Shown: positions 1 through 11,957 of the stretch, in pieces
Layout: each line of letters starts with the position of its first letter
Numbering within the stretch: the first letter of the stretch is position 1
NCBI GenBank assembly: GCA_023101885.1
Contig: JALPQD010000358.1
Location: 1,522,761 to 1,586,760 of the forward strand
Source of the DNA: Typhlomys cinereus
Taxonomy: Eukaryota; Chordata; Mammalia; Rodentia; Platacanthomyidae
Direction of reading: 5' to 3'
Length of the DNA: 64,000 nt
Program-made: the position numbers and the translations under genes
Notes under the pieces: model-generated
The model's database searches: none
What the model was told of the DNA's origin: nothing
The model's input: the letters and a program-made list of their open reading frames with translations, nothing else

Positions 1-370
1 TGGGACATCTGGGGAACTCTTAGGGCTCAAATTAATTTTTCCAGAGACTTGTATTTCTTGACATACATGGTTGCATCTTTTGTTTATGCTCTGTGACCAA
101 GAGTCCTCTTGACGAATTGTCCCTTACAGGGATGTGATTTCCGATAACTAAAAACAGAACTCCCCGAAGAAGTGCACTATGAAGAAAATCTCCTTTCTTT
201 GTATCCCAAGACCTGGAAAGAGAGATTAGGTTATTTTTAGATGTGAAAAGTTGCCTGGTTATACAACCTACTTTTCACAGTCATTAATAGGAAAGGACTC
301 ATGATTAAAGCCAGGTGTTGAGACTATCAAATGCATTTCTTGCTGAGCAGGTTTTATACACAACACGCAT

Positions 371-373
<3 letters not shown>

Positions 374-429
<56 letters not shown>
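374..429. repeat. (CA)n microsatellite
   Basis: About 28 uninterrupted CA units. Reading-through frames that give poly-Thr-His or poly-Cys-Val peptides here are artefacts of the dinucleotide repeat. Confidence 0.97.
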
Positions 430-432
<3 letters not shown>

Positions 433-879
433 TTGTTCAGAGGAATCCTCTGGCATTTAAAGGAATTCATGCCCCCTGCCCAGTAATGGTCAGATGCTCA
501 ATTGGCCAGCAGCAGAGACATATGTGGCATTCAGCATTTACTTTAGTTTCTTTCTAACTCATAACCATGGAAAAGGACAAGGTTACCATACATGCTCAGA
601 TTGATCTATGTCAGAAACCACACAGCCTATACTCAACATTTTGTGCATTGTGTATGTGCAACCATGTTAGGTTGGCAGGTGAATTTTCATCCAGTAAAAA
701 ATAACTCAAAAATGTTGGTCCGCTTGGGGTAATTGACAATCACATTAACAGCATCTGAGTTACTGCGTTGTCCAGCCTCTGCTCTATTCTGCATACAAAG
801 TCACGGCCTTAATATACACCGATGAACATCTTGCGCTTAGGTCGTTGTTTGGTTGCTTTATTTTGTTAATGTTCTACTT

Positions 880-1018
880 ATTTAGTTGAAAGAAGTGCCA
901 TGTTCATAAGTGGAAGTCAGAGGACATCTTTCCTTCTATCATGTGGGCTTCCAGGGATCAAACTTGGGTCACCAAGTTTTGCAGGTATGTGTCTTATCCA
1001 CTGAGTTATCTCACCAGC
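880..1018 (-). mobile_element. tRNA-derived (B2/B3-like) SINE relic
   Basis: Read on the minus strand it begins GGCTGGTGAGATAACTCAGT, the A-box-bearing head of rodent B2-superfamily SINEs. It continues through a B-box-like segment (GTTTGATCCC) into a body containing TCCTCTGACTTCCAC. It is diverged, has no clear TSD, and abuts a B1-like element on the same strand. Confidence 0.7.
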
Positions 1019-1020
1019 CT

Positions 1021-1137
1021 TGGTTTTTTATTTTTTGACAGGGTCTTGCTATGTATCCTAGTCTGACCATGAGCCCGTGATCCATCTATCTCTTGAGCAC
1101 CGGGATTGTAGGCATGCTGCCATACCTAGTCCAGTGC
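1021..1137 (-). mobile_element. B1-like (7SL-derived) SINE relic
   Basis: The minus strand reads as a degraded B1: GGTATGGCAGCATGCCTACA, then AATCCCGGTGCTCAAGAG, then a terminal AAGACCCTGTC and an A-rich tail. It lies head to tail with the tRNA-derived SINE next to it. Confidence 0.7.
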
Positions 1138-3490
1138 ACGTTTTTATCATCCCGAGAGCTTCCTGCAATCTGGCTCCCAACCGATTCCTCAACGGTCTTC
1201 ATGCCCTAAACTTTGGTGTCTAATAGTCCCCAACAGCACGTGCTCCTGAACACAAGGTGGCGTTTTCATTGCCGGCTAGTTGCAGAACATTTTCCTCTGT
1301 GTATGGCACACACTGTCCCTCAGTCTCCACAAACACCAGAACCGTTCCCTTTGAACACACGGATTGCCCCCCACACAAGTCATCTCTTTCTGTTCTAGGA
1401 CAGCAGTCTCCTTTTCTGTTTTGTGTCTTGCACTCCTTGGTCCATGTTTTCTATTTATTTTCACATCTAGATCCCAACAATTCTGAAACCCTGAAACACA
1501 ACAGACTAAAGCCATAATACCAAGAGCCAGCTGTGGTATTGCCATGTAAGAGATGCTTGCTGAGAGCATGAGCGGTCATGTGGAAGAATGACGCTCATCC
1601 CTGAACACATCTGAATGTGTTTTCCCACACATCCTGCCTCCTCAGTTCTGTGCGTGTCCCTCTTCAGTCCTGTGACAGAGCCAGTGCTTCTCATACATGC
1701 TCTGTGGACCAGTCTTTCCCCTTTCCTGTTCCTAAACCATCAAAACCACTGTGAAGCAGAGAACGAACCCTAAAAGCAGAGGTGGCGAGTGCATCGATGG
1801 GCTGAAGGCAGAACTGACGTGGCTCGGTCCAGCATTACCTGAATTACTGGGATGATGCTTTCTGCCTCCTGATAGGATAGTAACTCTGAAAAACCTTGAA
1901 ACAGGCCTTCATGTTAGTGAACTTTATTTATTCCCTCTACATACAGGCACTTCCAGAATAATCATGTAAAAGGAAGAAAGGAAGGAAGGATAAAAGGAAA
2001 GAAAGAGAAAGAAAAAAAGACTCTAGCCCACATTCTGTCAAACAAAACAAAACGAAACACGACACAACATGACATCAACGAAAAGCTATAAACAGAGCCT
2101 CCTTGGGTCATGTAAGCCAACTCACTAATCAAGGAGATTAAGTAATGTCTTCACTTATTTTTAGATCTAACCTCGTCGCCACTGAGTCACCTCCGGACCC
2201 TGTGAATAATAAAATTGTGGGGAAAATACACAAAAAGATTTAGGCATCACAGTGTAGGCAGCACCCCTTCCCCCCTCGTGACTGGCTGGTGGGACACCCA
2301 ATGATTGGCGAATGTGAACCTCCCCATGACTGCAGAACTGTGTCTCCATCATAAACAAGTTCCTAACTATTCTTTTAGTATCATCTTGAAGGCATAGCTA
2401 TGACTCAAATACTTATCAAAATTCAACAAAGCCATGACAGTTCATGAACCTCATAACCTAGTAGATGTAGAGGTTCTTAGAAGTATCTTCAGACCCTTCT
2501 GAGAAGTGCAAGAAGACAATATCTCCAGTGATCTAGTGGGCAGGCAGAACTAAGTTCAGATCTGAGTTTTAAGGAAATATATCTCCCCTTTAATCACAAT
2601 GCACACACCAAAGCACATGACATATTCGACATAATGCATGGTTTATTCTTAAACATATAAGACTGATAAATGTTTCCTGTATAGTAGCATTAAAATATTT
2701 ATTAAAAAACCAAGGTTGTTGTTTCTTACATAAACTCTTTTGAAATTGTAGAATACTTTAATTAAATTCAATCCCAACATACTTCCAGACACTCATATTG
2801 TATGCTATAATTGTTATTATTTACTTTATATGTTTCATTTAGCTATTGTTTGAGAAGTGAAGAGGTTAATACCCAGGACAACACAGAGAATGATCCTCTG
2901 AGAGAGGCCTCTGGATTGGAAAGCACTCCCTCTTGTGTTCATTCTATGAAATAGATTCTTCTTCCTTGACACACCCTGCCCGTGCTTCTCCCCAGAGAGC
3001 AGCCAGAGGTTTGAACCCCTGGAGGCTTCCTGTCACTCAGTTCATTGAATGCTGCCTATGCTATGAATAAATCAAAGTACAAATAGGAATATTGAGTATT
3101 CATATTTTATTCCTCGCCTTGTGTGCTGTATCCAACATGGCAGTTCATCGCCTCTCCACCTAGAGTTCACAGAAACTGTAACTTAAGGAAAAGAGTAGTT
3201 CTGAATTCAACTCCAGCACTGCTAGAAAAGGTTGAGAATTGGAAAGAGGAAGAGAGAAGGAAAAGGAGGAGGGAAAGAGGAAGAAGATTGAAAGACTATT
3301 TTTTTTTCTTTCCTATGAAGTGCTCACATTTGTCATTTGTCCGCAGAAGTAGGGTCTGGTGGCATGGACTTGTAATAGTAGCTATGTGGGAGAATGATAA
3401 AGAAGATCACAAACAAGTTCAAGCCCAGGATACACAAGTGAACAAGATTCTGTCTGATTATAAAAAGTGAAGAGAAAAAGTGACTGAGGA
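1138..3490. other. No gene seen; unannotated spacer
   Basis: Ordinary AT-rich non-coding sequence with short chance reading frames only. A purine-rich GAAA/GGAA patch lies at about 1973-2022. I recognise no exon, RNA gene or repeat family. Confidence 0.5.
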
Positions 3491-4570
3491 TGTTATAGGC
3501 ACAGGTGTCAACTTGATAAATGAGAGTTTGAGCTCTGGGCACATTTGTAGAGAATTAGTAGTTGAGTTAAGTCAAGAATAAACCTGCAGGAGATTGTATA
3601 GTGAATGGGGAAGACCCAGTCCATGGTGGGTAGGACTAGACGCTGGGCAGGTAAATAAAATAGAAGGAACTATTTGAGAAAGGGGGCATCCTTATGTATA
3701 CTTGGTCAGACATGCTGGTCTGGAAAGGAAGAATTGTCCTTCTCTCAGCCATTATATGAAGATGGGTGTGGACAGTTCCTTCGACCCTGGTGTTGGTGTG
3801 AGCTCTCCTGCTAAGCTGGACTAAGAACTGTAATTGGGCTATCGTAAAGGAATGAGCACCTTGAACCTTTAAATCATTTGATGGTGATTTTTTATCTGCA
3901 ACATGCAGAGTAACTGCAACAGAATTTGGTACCAGAGAAGTGGGTATTGCTGATAAATTTGGTATGTGGCTTTTGTGGGTTTTGAATGGTTTTGTTGAAA
4001 AAAAAATTGAAATGCTTGAAGATTTTGGGACTGTGGATTACAAATACCACTCTGCAGAGTTTAATGGACCATTTGGAGAATATAAGTGTTTAGAGAGTGA
4101 TGGATTATTTGGGCCCAGTTTGTGATTAAAGGAATAAGGACTTTGGTGAAGATGAATTTGAAGATGATGGACTGGTTTGCTTCATAGAGGAGAGCTGTAT
4201 TGGCAGCCTTGAAACTTTGGATGAAGAAAGGGCAGAAAGCAGAGCAGCTGTTGCTATGGAGATATGAGTATCATTGAAGAAAGATGTAGTAGGACAGTGG
4301 AAGAAATGAATGCCATCGTATTGAGATTTTTGCCCAAAATAGAGATTCTTCCCAGAGTCAGCACAGAGAAGCTGAATGAGCTGTGATTCCAGGGAGCCAA
4401 ACTCCACTTCGATGTTATGGTGGAACTTGGAAATGTTGTCCAGGTGGTACTGCTTTTAGAGGCATCAAAGATGCAAGAGGTAGGGAGTTATGGATCCTTC
4501 CTCCAAGGTGTCAGAGAATGGCAGGAACCCAGGCAGTGTGTGCAGAAAGTCTGCAGAAAGTTTCAAGAAG

Positions 4571-4601
<31 letters not shown>

Positions 4602-4911
4602 GTGCTGTGGAGCTGAAGCCTGGTTCACCACTGAGAAGTGAAGCTGTTGGAGATGCCAGAGCCATGCAGGACATCTGCCAAGAAGAGCTGTATACATGGG
4701 ATGTGTGCTGAGGATGGTTGCAAGTGGAGATTCAACCTGGTCCAGAGAAAATGTTGTTTGTGGAACTTTGAGCTGTTGAGGAAGGACTAGAATTGCCCAG
4801 AATCTTTGAGCTATCATGACTATGTGATGAGCAACAGAAAAGAAAATAAACCTTGTTCCCTTAAGCTATTGATGTTGATTTTATCAGCAGCCATGCAGGT
4901 TAAATGCAACA
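3491..4911 (+). mobile_element. MaLR (ERVL-type) LTR retrotransposon, internally deleted
   Basis: The 5' LTR (3491-3921) starts TGTTATAGG, carries the TGTCAACTTGA motif near its start and ends GTAACTGCAACA. It is followed directly by GAATTTGGTACCAGAGAAGT, the tRNA-Leu-type primer-binding site seen in ERVL/MaLR elements. The internal part (3922 to about 4780) is non-coding and clearly related to the internal part of the 29.7-31.7 kb element, with a shared block around GGCATCAAAGATGCAAGAGG. A shortened 3' LTR (about 4800-4911) has AATAAA and ends TAAATGCAACA. The flanks GAGGA and GGGGA (4 of 5 bases equal) are a plausible 5-bp TSD. MaLRs are non-autonomous and encode no protein, and no ORF is expected here. 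Confidence 0.8.
4573..4601. repeat. Poly(T) tract inside the MaLR internal region
   Basis: Twenty-nine T residues interrupt the MaLR sequence where the related copy at 30.5 kb has only a short CAGTTT between the same flanks (AAGAAGGG and GTGCTGTGGAG). This looks like slippage expansion of a short T run rather than an insertion. Confidence 0.85.
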
Positions 4912-6009
4912 GGGGATGAGGTTCAGAAGAACAGTCAGTATGTAAGAGGCCTTGGACTCAGTTTCAAATGCTTCTTCAGGAGCTAAATCAGGTCAAGCTC
5001 AACCTAATTAATGACCCAAAATGAATTTGCTTTGACAGAGAGGTGAGTGATTGCTAGCACTAGGGAAAGAAGAGCGGCACAGGAAAGTAGTAAAAAAAAA
5101 AAAAATGCCTCACAATGAACGAAGCAGAGAAAGAACAGAAAGAACTAATGGGGTGGCCACCCCAAAGACTGAAGGAACCATGGATGCGGCTCAGTACAGC
5201 CACGATGATGCGCTTTTCCTCCTACCTGTACACTCAATCTATGTGCTCGAGCTGTTACTGTCCATGAAGCCATGTGCTAGGATGTGGGGAGCACAAAACA
5301 GGAAACCATTCTAGTCCTCAAGGTTAGTGATTACTTACTCATGAGCAGATAAAGGAGATGATCAACAAAATAACACACGGCTAAGGCAAACAAACACACA
5401 GCCACCATGAGAGTTGGGAGGGGAAACTCCTTCTGGGCCTGGAGTGTAGAGGCCTTTGCGCAGACTGTGGCCTGTCATGGGACCTGGGGCACTGGACATG
5501 CTTTGAGTGGTTAGATGTAGCATGTGGGAAAGATCTCAGGGACAAATGGAAGCACAGCACCGTGAATGGGATGAGCTCTGGACTTGGAGAAATAGGGAGG
5601 GAACCCTTCTAGAAGCCTTTGAAGGTGAGAGCAGCCAGAGGCTTCTCTCAGGGTGCCAACAGATCGCAAAGCCTCACATTCTCAGTGCCCAGAAAGAACC
5701 TAAGGGCCTTGCTTCATTTTTATCAGGAAGCTCATCTAATTTACTGCACAAAAGATCCAGAGAAGTGGACAGCAATTCACATCCGCATAACAGTTTGAAT
5801 ACAGAGTCCGTGACTTATGGTTTGATCTGCCCCCTCATCTTGCTCAGCTGTAACTTGTTTCAAAGTGACATTTCCAAATGACATTCAAGGATCGCTTATG
5901 CACACTGGACAGATCACACCTTAAAGCACACAGTCCCATTGCCCTTTCTTCAAGTTCTTGGAATATTGGGAGTGTGAAGGAAGAAGCTGATCTTTACCAA
6001 TTTCTATTG
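4912..6009. other. No gene seen; unannotated spacer
   Basis: Contains an A run at 5089-5105. A 124-codon plus-strand frame at 5507-5881 has no recognisable domain and no supporting splice or promoter context. I treat it as chance. Confidence 0.5.
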
Positions 6010-6118
6010 AAGTGAACATAGTCAGTTATCTCCTTCCATTATGTGGACTTCAGGATGGAACTCAAGTCACTAAGCTTTTATTCAGGCACCTTTAACTGCT
6101 GAGCCTTCTTGCTGGCCC
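6010..6118 (-). mobile_element. tRNA-derived (B2/B3-like) SINE fragment
   Basis: On the minus strand GGCCAGCAAGAAGGCTCAGC (A box), then GTGACTTGAGTTCCATCCTG (B-box region) and CACATAATGGAAGGAG. An old fragment with no TSD found. Confidence 0.65.
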
Positions 6119-7124
6119 TAAGTGAAAATAAAAATTAAAGCCTAGCATCATAAAAAAAAAAAGGTTCATGTGATAGCAAGACCAGGACACAGATATTCTT
6201 AGCATGCACCACAACGCCACGGCCTCATTAGCTTTCCAAGGGCCTCTCTCATTGCTTCATGTCCAGATCACGAGAAGTGGAACTTTTCCTGTCTATTTTT
6301 CCTGGCCACCGAGGGAATTAATTCTCTAAGTTCTTTATCCCTCTCTGACTCTAGTGCCTCCCTGTGGTCATAACAGACCATCTGCTTTATTGAAAATGTG
6401 AATTTTACTCTGTAGCGTTTATCAGAGATGGATGGTTGAGCAGGTTCGATTTTGATAAATGGACGGTTTAGTATGAATATTTTAATACAAAGCAGCTTTT
6501 CCTTCACAAACAAGTCCACATAATGCATTCAGCAGTAATTAGTCCAGAGCTGCCAATCCTGTCTGCAGAAGTGGTGGGCTGACACACAAGAGAGAAGAGC
6601 GAGGCTCACCTTCCCTTACGGCACTGTCTTCCCATTCCACAAAACAGACTGATCAAATACTGCTAGGAATTCAAAGCTAATGTCCCAGTTGTCAGTCCCG
6701 TTGAATCTACAGATGACGTGTTGGCGCGCCTCAGCTCACCGAGCTCTGTGTGAGCTGGGATCAGTTCAGCACTGGTCTCATTATCTTCGTCTTGGGCTGT
6801 TGATTGGCATAATGACAGTCATTCCTGTGCCCAAAGGATGGGGAACAGAGGAGCTTCCTGTACCCGTCCCCATTACCATTTCAGCTGGGGAGAGGGAGTT
6901 TGCCAGAAGCCAAAGGGGCAACTTGCTGATAAGATACACGCCTTCAGCACTGAGCACACTGTTTGAATCTAGATTTAAAGAAGTGAGCCTATGTTCTTGT
7001 CATAATAATGTGGTCATATACTGAGAGTGGAATGAAAATGTCACCTTCTGAGCTGTCTTTTATTTACCTCAACAGCTGTCATTTCTCCCCTTTTTATTTT
7101 AAATTATTAATCAATAGTTGCTGT
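6119..7124. other. No gene seen; unannotated spacer
   Basis: AT-rich non-coding sequence with an A run near 6151-6161. No feature recognised. Confidence 0.5.
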
Positions 7125-7186
7125 GCATAGACCCCCCCCCAGGGTCTCATGTGTACTAAGCACTGAGCTACACTCTTGGCCCCAGG
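7125..7186 (-). mobile_element. ID-like SINE fragment
   Basis: Minus strand GGCCAAGAGTGTAGCTCAGT, then GCTTAGTACACATGAGACCC and a G run. This is the pattern of the BC1/ID head (TTAGCTCAGTGGTAGAGC and so on). The poly-C/poly-G stretch at 7131-7140 is probably decay of the CCCTGGG segment. Confidence 0.65.
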
Positions 7187-7520
7187 TGGTCCAGTTTCAG
7201 AGCCATGGGAAAGTTAGCAGTGCACAAAAAACAGTTTGAATCTTTTACTTGCTATTCTCTGGAAAAGCTGACGAGTATTCAAGTGCTTCATTCAAGGACC
7301 TTACACACCCTTGTCATTTTGGTCTAATCTCCAGTGGCTGAGATGCCCCCACTGAACTTCCACAGCAAAAGCAGAGACTTCTGTCTTGATAAATCTTCAC
7401 TAGCACTCTGGTTATTCAATTCGATGTCCATGTTCTGCTTAACATCTCCCCTTTCCCTTAGCATCTGTTTTTCTTTCCATTATTTTCCCAATTTTGCATT
7501 ATAAAAACGCAAGTGCGTTG

Positions 7521-7612
7521 GGCTGGGGATTTATCTCACCATAGTGTGGTCATCTAGCATGTGGACAGTCCTAGCTAGGTTTAATCTCAGCACAGCAAAA
7601 GCAAACCAGCAC
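7521..7612 (+). mobile_element. ID-like SINE relic
   Basis: GGGCTGGGGATTTATCTCAC is followed by a B-box-like AGGTTTAATCTCAG and an A-rich tail (CAGCAAAAGCAAACCAG). The order is that of an ID element, in plus orientation and strongly diverged. Confidence 0.6.
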
Positions 7613-8649
7613 ACCCAAGTGTATTAGCAACCTAGGAAGCGGGGCAGGAATTCTGAAGACAAGAAAGATGTGGAAACACAAAAGTTGCATCCCCGTAGGA
7701 TAAACCAGGACATGACTGGAAGGTTGGAAATACATTAATCTCTGTTGCTTTAAGTACATATCAAATATGCAAAAGTAGTCCAAAGTTAGTTGGTGGTTAG
7801 TTCACTTGACTCACAGTGCAGAGCAGTAAAAAGTCAGCCCGGAGGGTGTATAAACCAAAATCAGTGATATAAAACCTTAGGAAGTTCTCTGTTTGTGTGG
7901 CTCCTCTGACTGCAAGCAGTGCAGCCTTTTGGATCCGTGGTTTCTCGATCCTTGAAGATCCTGTGCTTGTAAAGAGATTTCCATCCATTCCATACAAAAT
8001 TTTTCATCTTGTGAAGAGAACATACTCTATCACTACACATGTAACATTGGGGTTGGAAAGACCTAGTTTGTCCCATGTAGTCTTTCCATGATGATTATTG
8101 TCAAGGTAAGACATAAATGGAGAGCGCTACAAGGCCAGATGATCAAATTTCCCGACTTTAGACCCTTGACCCCTAGTCCAATGGCAAATGGCATGTCAGC
8201 CTTCACTGCCAGCAGGTGCAGAGCACATCCCTGCTGGTGTGCCAAGACTCAGTTTCTGCAAGGACCTTCCGTGTGCATGTGAGCGGGCCTCCCTCTTTTC
8301 AGCGGGAAGAACTGAGGTTGGCTTGTGACTTCCAAACGTGTTCTTTCTCTCTCTCTCTTAAAAAAATAAATAAATGAAATATGTATTTTTTAAAAAGTAC
8401 AGTTTCATAAAAAAAACTTGTGTCTGTATTGGTAATGACACAGCAGCCCAGGCACCCCTCCTGTCTCCGTGGCCCTCAAGATAATCCGTTAGGTCCTTCT
8501 CAGTACTCTTTAATTTCTTATCATTCTCCTTAGCCAAATACCAACTTTCCTCTTGAAGAGAGAGAAATAAATCACCAGCAGGAAAGCCTTATGAAAAATC
8601 AGAATATGAAAATTGATGCAAAGAAGAATGGTGTCATTTTCCTTCTCTG
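7613..8649. other. No gene seen; unannotated spacer
   Basis: Non-coding. A short TC run and adjoining AAATAAATAAATG stretch lie at about 8343-8380. No repeat family or exon recognised. Confidence 0.5.
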
Positions 8650-9015
8650 CACATCCTCCCGTGTGCGGGTGGGGCTGCCGCTGGGACTGCCAGTGGGGAG
8701 TGTTGTGGGAGACTGTCGTGGGCTCTACCCTCGGGGCAACTGCTGCTGGAGCCGAGAAGGCCTGTTCCCGTGGCCTGTTGCATGCTGCTGGGGAGGTCGC
8801 TGCTCGTGTGCCGCTGCTGCTTCCATGGTACTGCTCGCGTGCCCGCTCGTGTGCCCGCTCGCGTGCTGCTGTGCCCGCTCCTGCGGCGATACTGCTGCTT
8901 CTTTCGTGGCACTGATTGCCGCTCCCCTGGGGCTGTTGTGATGCCGATGTTGCCCTGTTATCACAGGCGCCCGCCCGGACTTCTCTTTGTGGCCGGGAGG
9001 CACGCGCTTTCAGTC
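8650..9015. other. Isolated CpG-rich island with degenerate GTGCCCGCTC repeats
   Basis: Base composition changes abruptly to GC- and CpG-rich for about 350 bp inside AT-rich DNA. The core at about 8828-8885 consists of imperfect 10-14-bp units of the form CGTGCCCGCTC. Short frames are open on both strands, which is what a GC-rich short repeat would give, and none resembles a known protein. It could be a CpG island, a minisatellite or the GC-rich part of an unrecognised element. Confidence 0.6.
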
Positions 9016-10307
9016 AACACACGCAAAGTTGTTCTGCTTCTATTGTTCTAACATGATTTTTCCCTTCTGGGTTTTTTCTTTTTTAAGCTTTCTAAAACTG
9101 CCCTAATTATAGAGCATGCGGACTGAGTTGTTTTTTTTTATTTTGCACAATTATGAAATGTATGCTCTCCAATTTTCAAAAACCCTGCTATTTCATAAGT
9201 AAGAAAGCATAATAAAACATCTAGCTGTCTGCCAGCCTATTAACTTTCAGGTGCATGTGAAATTATTTTTGCAACTACAATGTGAAAATATGCTAATACC
9301 AAATTACTTGGTGCAAAGTTAAAAAAACGTATAAACATTAGCTTATTTTTCCCCAAGCTTTGGAAGCTGGGAAATCCAAACTCAAGATGCCAACCTGACT
9401 CAGTGTCCAGTGGTGGCCTCCTGCTGGCTCAGTGATGAGAGCCATGGTGCCAACCATCTGTCAGGAACAAGCCAAGAGCTACCTACCTGCAGGCTGTGTG
9501 GAATGAGGGAGCACTGCTTTTCTAGTAATTTTTCCAACTCTCTAAAGACAGAAGGAAGTAAATTAAAGTTTAAGGTAAGATAGGAGGAAGTAGACAGAAG
9601 AGACTTTCAGGAAGAAACAGTCTGAGTTAAAACATGGTAAGTTGCATGTCTTTCTGGTGTTTTGATATGAGAATGAATTTTGCTGTCTCTGAAATGCTCT
9701 GAGATCTGAATGAGTCCAAACCTTAGGCTTCAGACTGAGCCTAATTCCTCACAGGATCTTTGAAAATAGATTGTTTCCCTAAGTGACTGATTGTGTCCTA
9801 AAAGAGCAAACCCTCCCTGGGCTTACATCTATAAGTGTGGAGCATCCTGCAGGTAAAATTGTGGGTTCAATGCACCATGGGGATGGCTGTGGCTACAGAG
9901 CCCAAGGTCTCCTGGCTTTAGTTTTTCCATTACCTACTAGAAAAAGCACACTCCAACTCAGCAGTCTGGATATGGGGCTATAACTATGCCCAGGGTTCTG
10001 TGAATCATTGTCATGAAAAATATTTCAGTCCCTCTGGAACATAGCAGCAATTTGTATAATGATAAAGTGTTTACATTTTTTTCCCATTAAAATTTATTTT
10101 AGGTAGCTTAAGTCATAGAAGATTCATTATATCCTGACTTTACATTTTCAAATGTAAAACTAACATATGTGCTCCGGCTTAACTTTGCTTTGTTTTTTCA
10201 TGCTTCATTCTGTCTTCCCCAGTTCTTTAACCCGATGTGGATGCAAGCTGACTTGGGATAGAAAAGTAGCTGTGGTCAGAGAGCAAAATCTGTTAGAGCC
10301 ACATGAG
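9016..10307. other. No gene seen; unannotated spacer
   Basis: AT-rich non-coding DNA. No repeat family recognised. Confidence 0.45.
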
Positions 10308-10321
10308 CCACCAGGGGGCGC
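10308..10321 (+). promoter_or_regulatory. CTCF-like binding motif
   Basis: CCACCAGGGGGCGC matches the vertebrate CTCF core consensus (CCASYAGRKGGCRS) at every position, in forward orientation. It does not lie in a SINE that I can recognise. Occupancy cannot be seen from sequence. Confidence 0.65.
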
Positions 10322-10788
10322 TCTGAAGCAAGCCCTTCCAGACCAGACCTGATTCCTGAAAGAATCCTGTGTGGGGTCCGGGGAACACAGTTTCTGTTTA
10401 TTTTTTTAAGCTTTATTTGCCATTCCCAAGTCTAACGAAGACAACCATCCATTTGTCTAAAGCTATTTTCCTCAAAATTCAGAATTTCCCAAACGACTGT
10501 CTATTTAACATTCACATAATAAAATGCCCAACACCTCTTCTAACATTGAGTGTTCCATTAATGAACATAACCAGACAGTTCAAACTGAATGCATTTGATG
10601 TTTATTTTCAAATTTCAATTATTCTCTTCCTCAAATTGCTAACAAATGGCTGGCCTATCAATCAAGTGACCAAGCTTATAGTGATATATTTTTGCAAATT
10701 CACTAAACTCATTACTATCAGAGCTAAATGAAATATTTTAAAACTCAACTTAATTAGCAATATATAATTTTCAAAAGTGCTTTATTTG

Positions 10789-10792
<4 letters not shown>

Positions 10793-10835
<43 letters not shown>
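10793..10835. repeat. (GA)n microsatellite
   Basis: An uninterrupted GA tract of about 43 bases. Confidence 0.96.
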
Positions 10836-10840
<5 letters not shown>

Positions 10841-11152
10841 ATGAAGACACCTTGTCAGAAATCATTTTGTCACCAGATGGGCTTCTGAGGCTCATATTCA
10901 GAGCTGCAAGCCTGTGAATATCATCTTTCCTGCCAAGCCATCTCACTACCTAGCAATATGTAATTCACTTATTATTACCTCAAATGAAACGACATTGCTG
11001 TTTTGTAAGCTATCTGGGAATTGAATTCCACATGATCAATTTCTTACTTCATTTAGAATGTCACAAATTCATCTATTCTCAGTTAGTCAATAAACTATAA
11101 TCGAAAACCGGTCCCAGGCAATGGGCTACAAACATGAATAAGTCCAAAACCA

Positions 11153-11500
11153 GGACTGGAGAGACGGCTCAGCGGTTGTAACAGTTGTCATGCAGGCAAG
11201 AGAACTGAAGTTCAAAGCCTAAGATCTTAAGCAAATGTCTGACAGGCATGGTGTCTACAGGTGATTCCAATCTGGAAGGCAGAGATCCCAGAATTTCCAG
11301 ATGGCTAGCCAGAGTAACCATATTGCCAAGCTCTGGGTTCAATTAGAGTCCTTGTGTCAAAAAGATAAGGTGGAAGCGTTATGAAGGATATTTCAACACA
11401 TACTTGTGGACCAACATACACATATGTATACAAACAAGTATACACAAGCATTCGTGCATCTCCACCCACACATGTGCATGGAGATGAAAAAAGAAAAATA
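11153..11500 (+). mobile_element. Composite tRNA/B1-like SINE (B4-type)
   Basis: Starts GGACTGGAGAGACGGCTCAGC (tRNA-type head with A box). It runs through a B1-like middle (GACAGGCATGGTGTCTACAG, GGAAGGCAGAGATCCCAGAA) and ends in CA/TA-rich sequence with an A-rich tail (GATGAAAAAAGAAAAATAA). The order is that of rodent B4-like composite SINEs. Confidence 0.6.
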
Positions 11501-11773
11501 ATCCCATACTAAAAGTTACATAAGGACTGTACATTTTCTCAGTGCTCCATACTTTTTGCTTCTCCTGAAAAGCTGATTGTATTATAAATTAGCAATTTGG
11601 CTAATTTTTAAATGGCATAATAGATGAGAATACAAAGTTGCAACTAAGTTAAATTAATGACTAGAGGGGAGGAGGGTGCAGGGAAAATATACTGTGGATG
11701 TTGGACTGGAAATAAAGCTTGCGGAGGACCTGCTCACTTTCATATGTACCCATGAGTCCCTGGGTAAAAGGAA

Positions 11774-11935
11774 AAAAGAAGGAAGGAAGGAAGGGAGGGA
11801 GGAAGGAAGGAAGGAAGAAAGGAAGGAAGGAAGGAAGGAAGGAAGGAAGGAAGGAAGGAAGGAAGGAAGGAAGGAAGGAAGGAAGGAAGAAAGAAAGAGA
11901 AGAGAAGAAAGAATGAGAAGAGAGAGAAGAAAGAA
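11774..11935. repeat. (GGAA)n microsatellite with GAGA-rich border
   Basis: About 30 GGAA units, with a few GGGA/GAAA variants at the left, followed by a GAGAA-rich purine border. Purine-only on the plus strand, so open frames through it are artefacts. Confidence 0.96.
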
Positions 11936-11957
11936 TGAGAAGAGAGAAAAACAATGA

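Noticed and set aside
315..557. Poly-Thr-His and poly-Cys-Val frames across CA/TG arrays here and at 19.1, 23.1, 24.8, 32.2 and 45.4 kb
   Set aside because: Products of dinucleotide repeats without stops in some frames. No start context, domain or conservation signal.
8591..9051. Overlapping 90-116-codon frames on both strands in the GC-rich island
   Set aside because: Low stop-codon density is expected in GC-rich repeats. No frame is favoured, and the peptides are Cys/Arg/Ala-rich without known motifs.
11661..11957. Lys/Arg/Glu- or Phe/Leu/Pro-rich frames across the GGAA array
   Set aside because: Direct translation of a tetranucleotide microsatellite.
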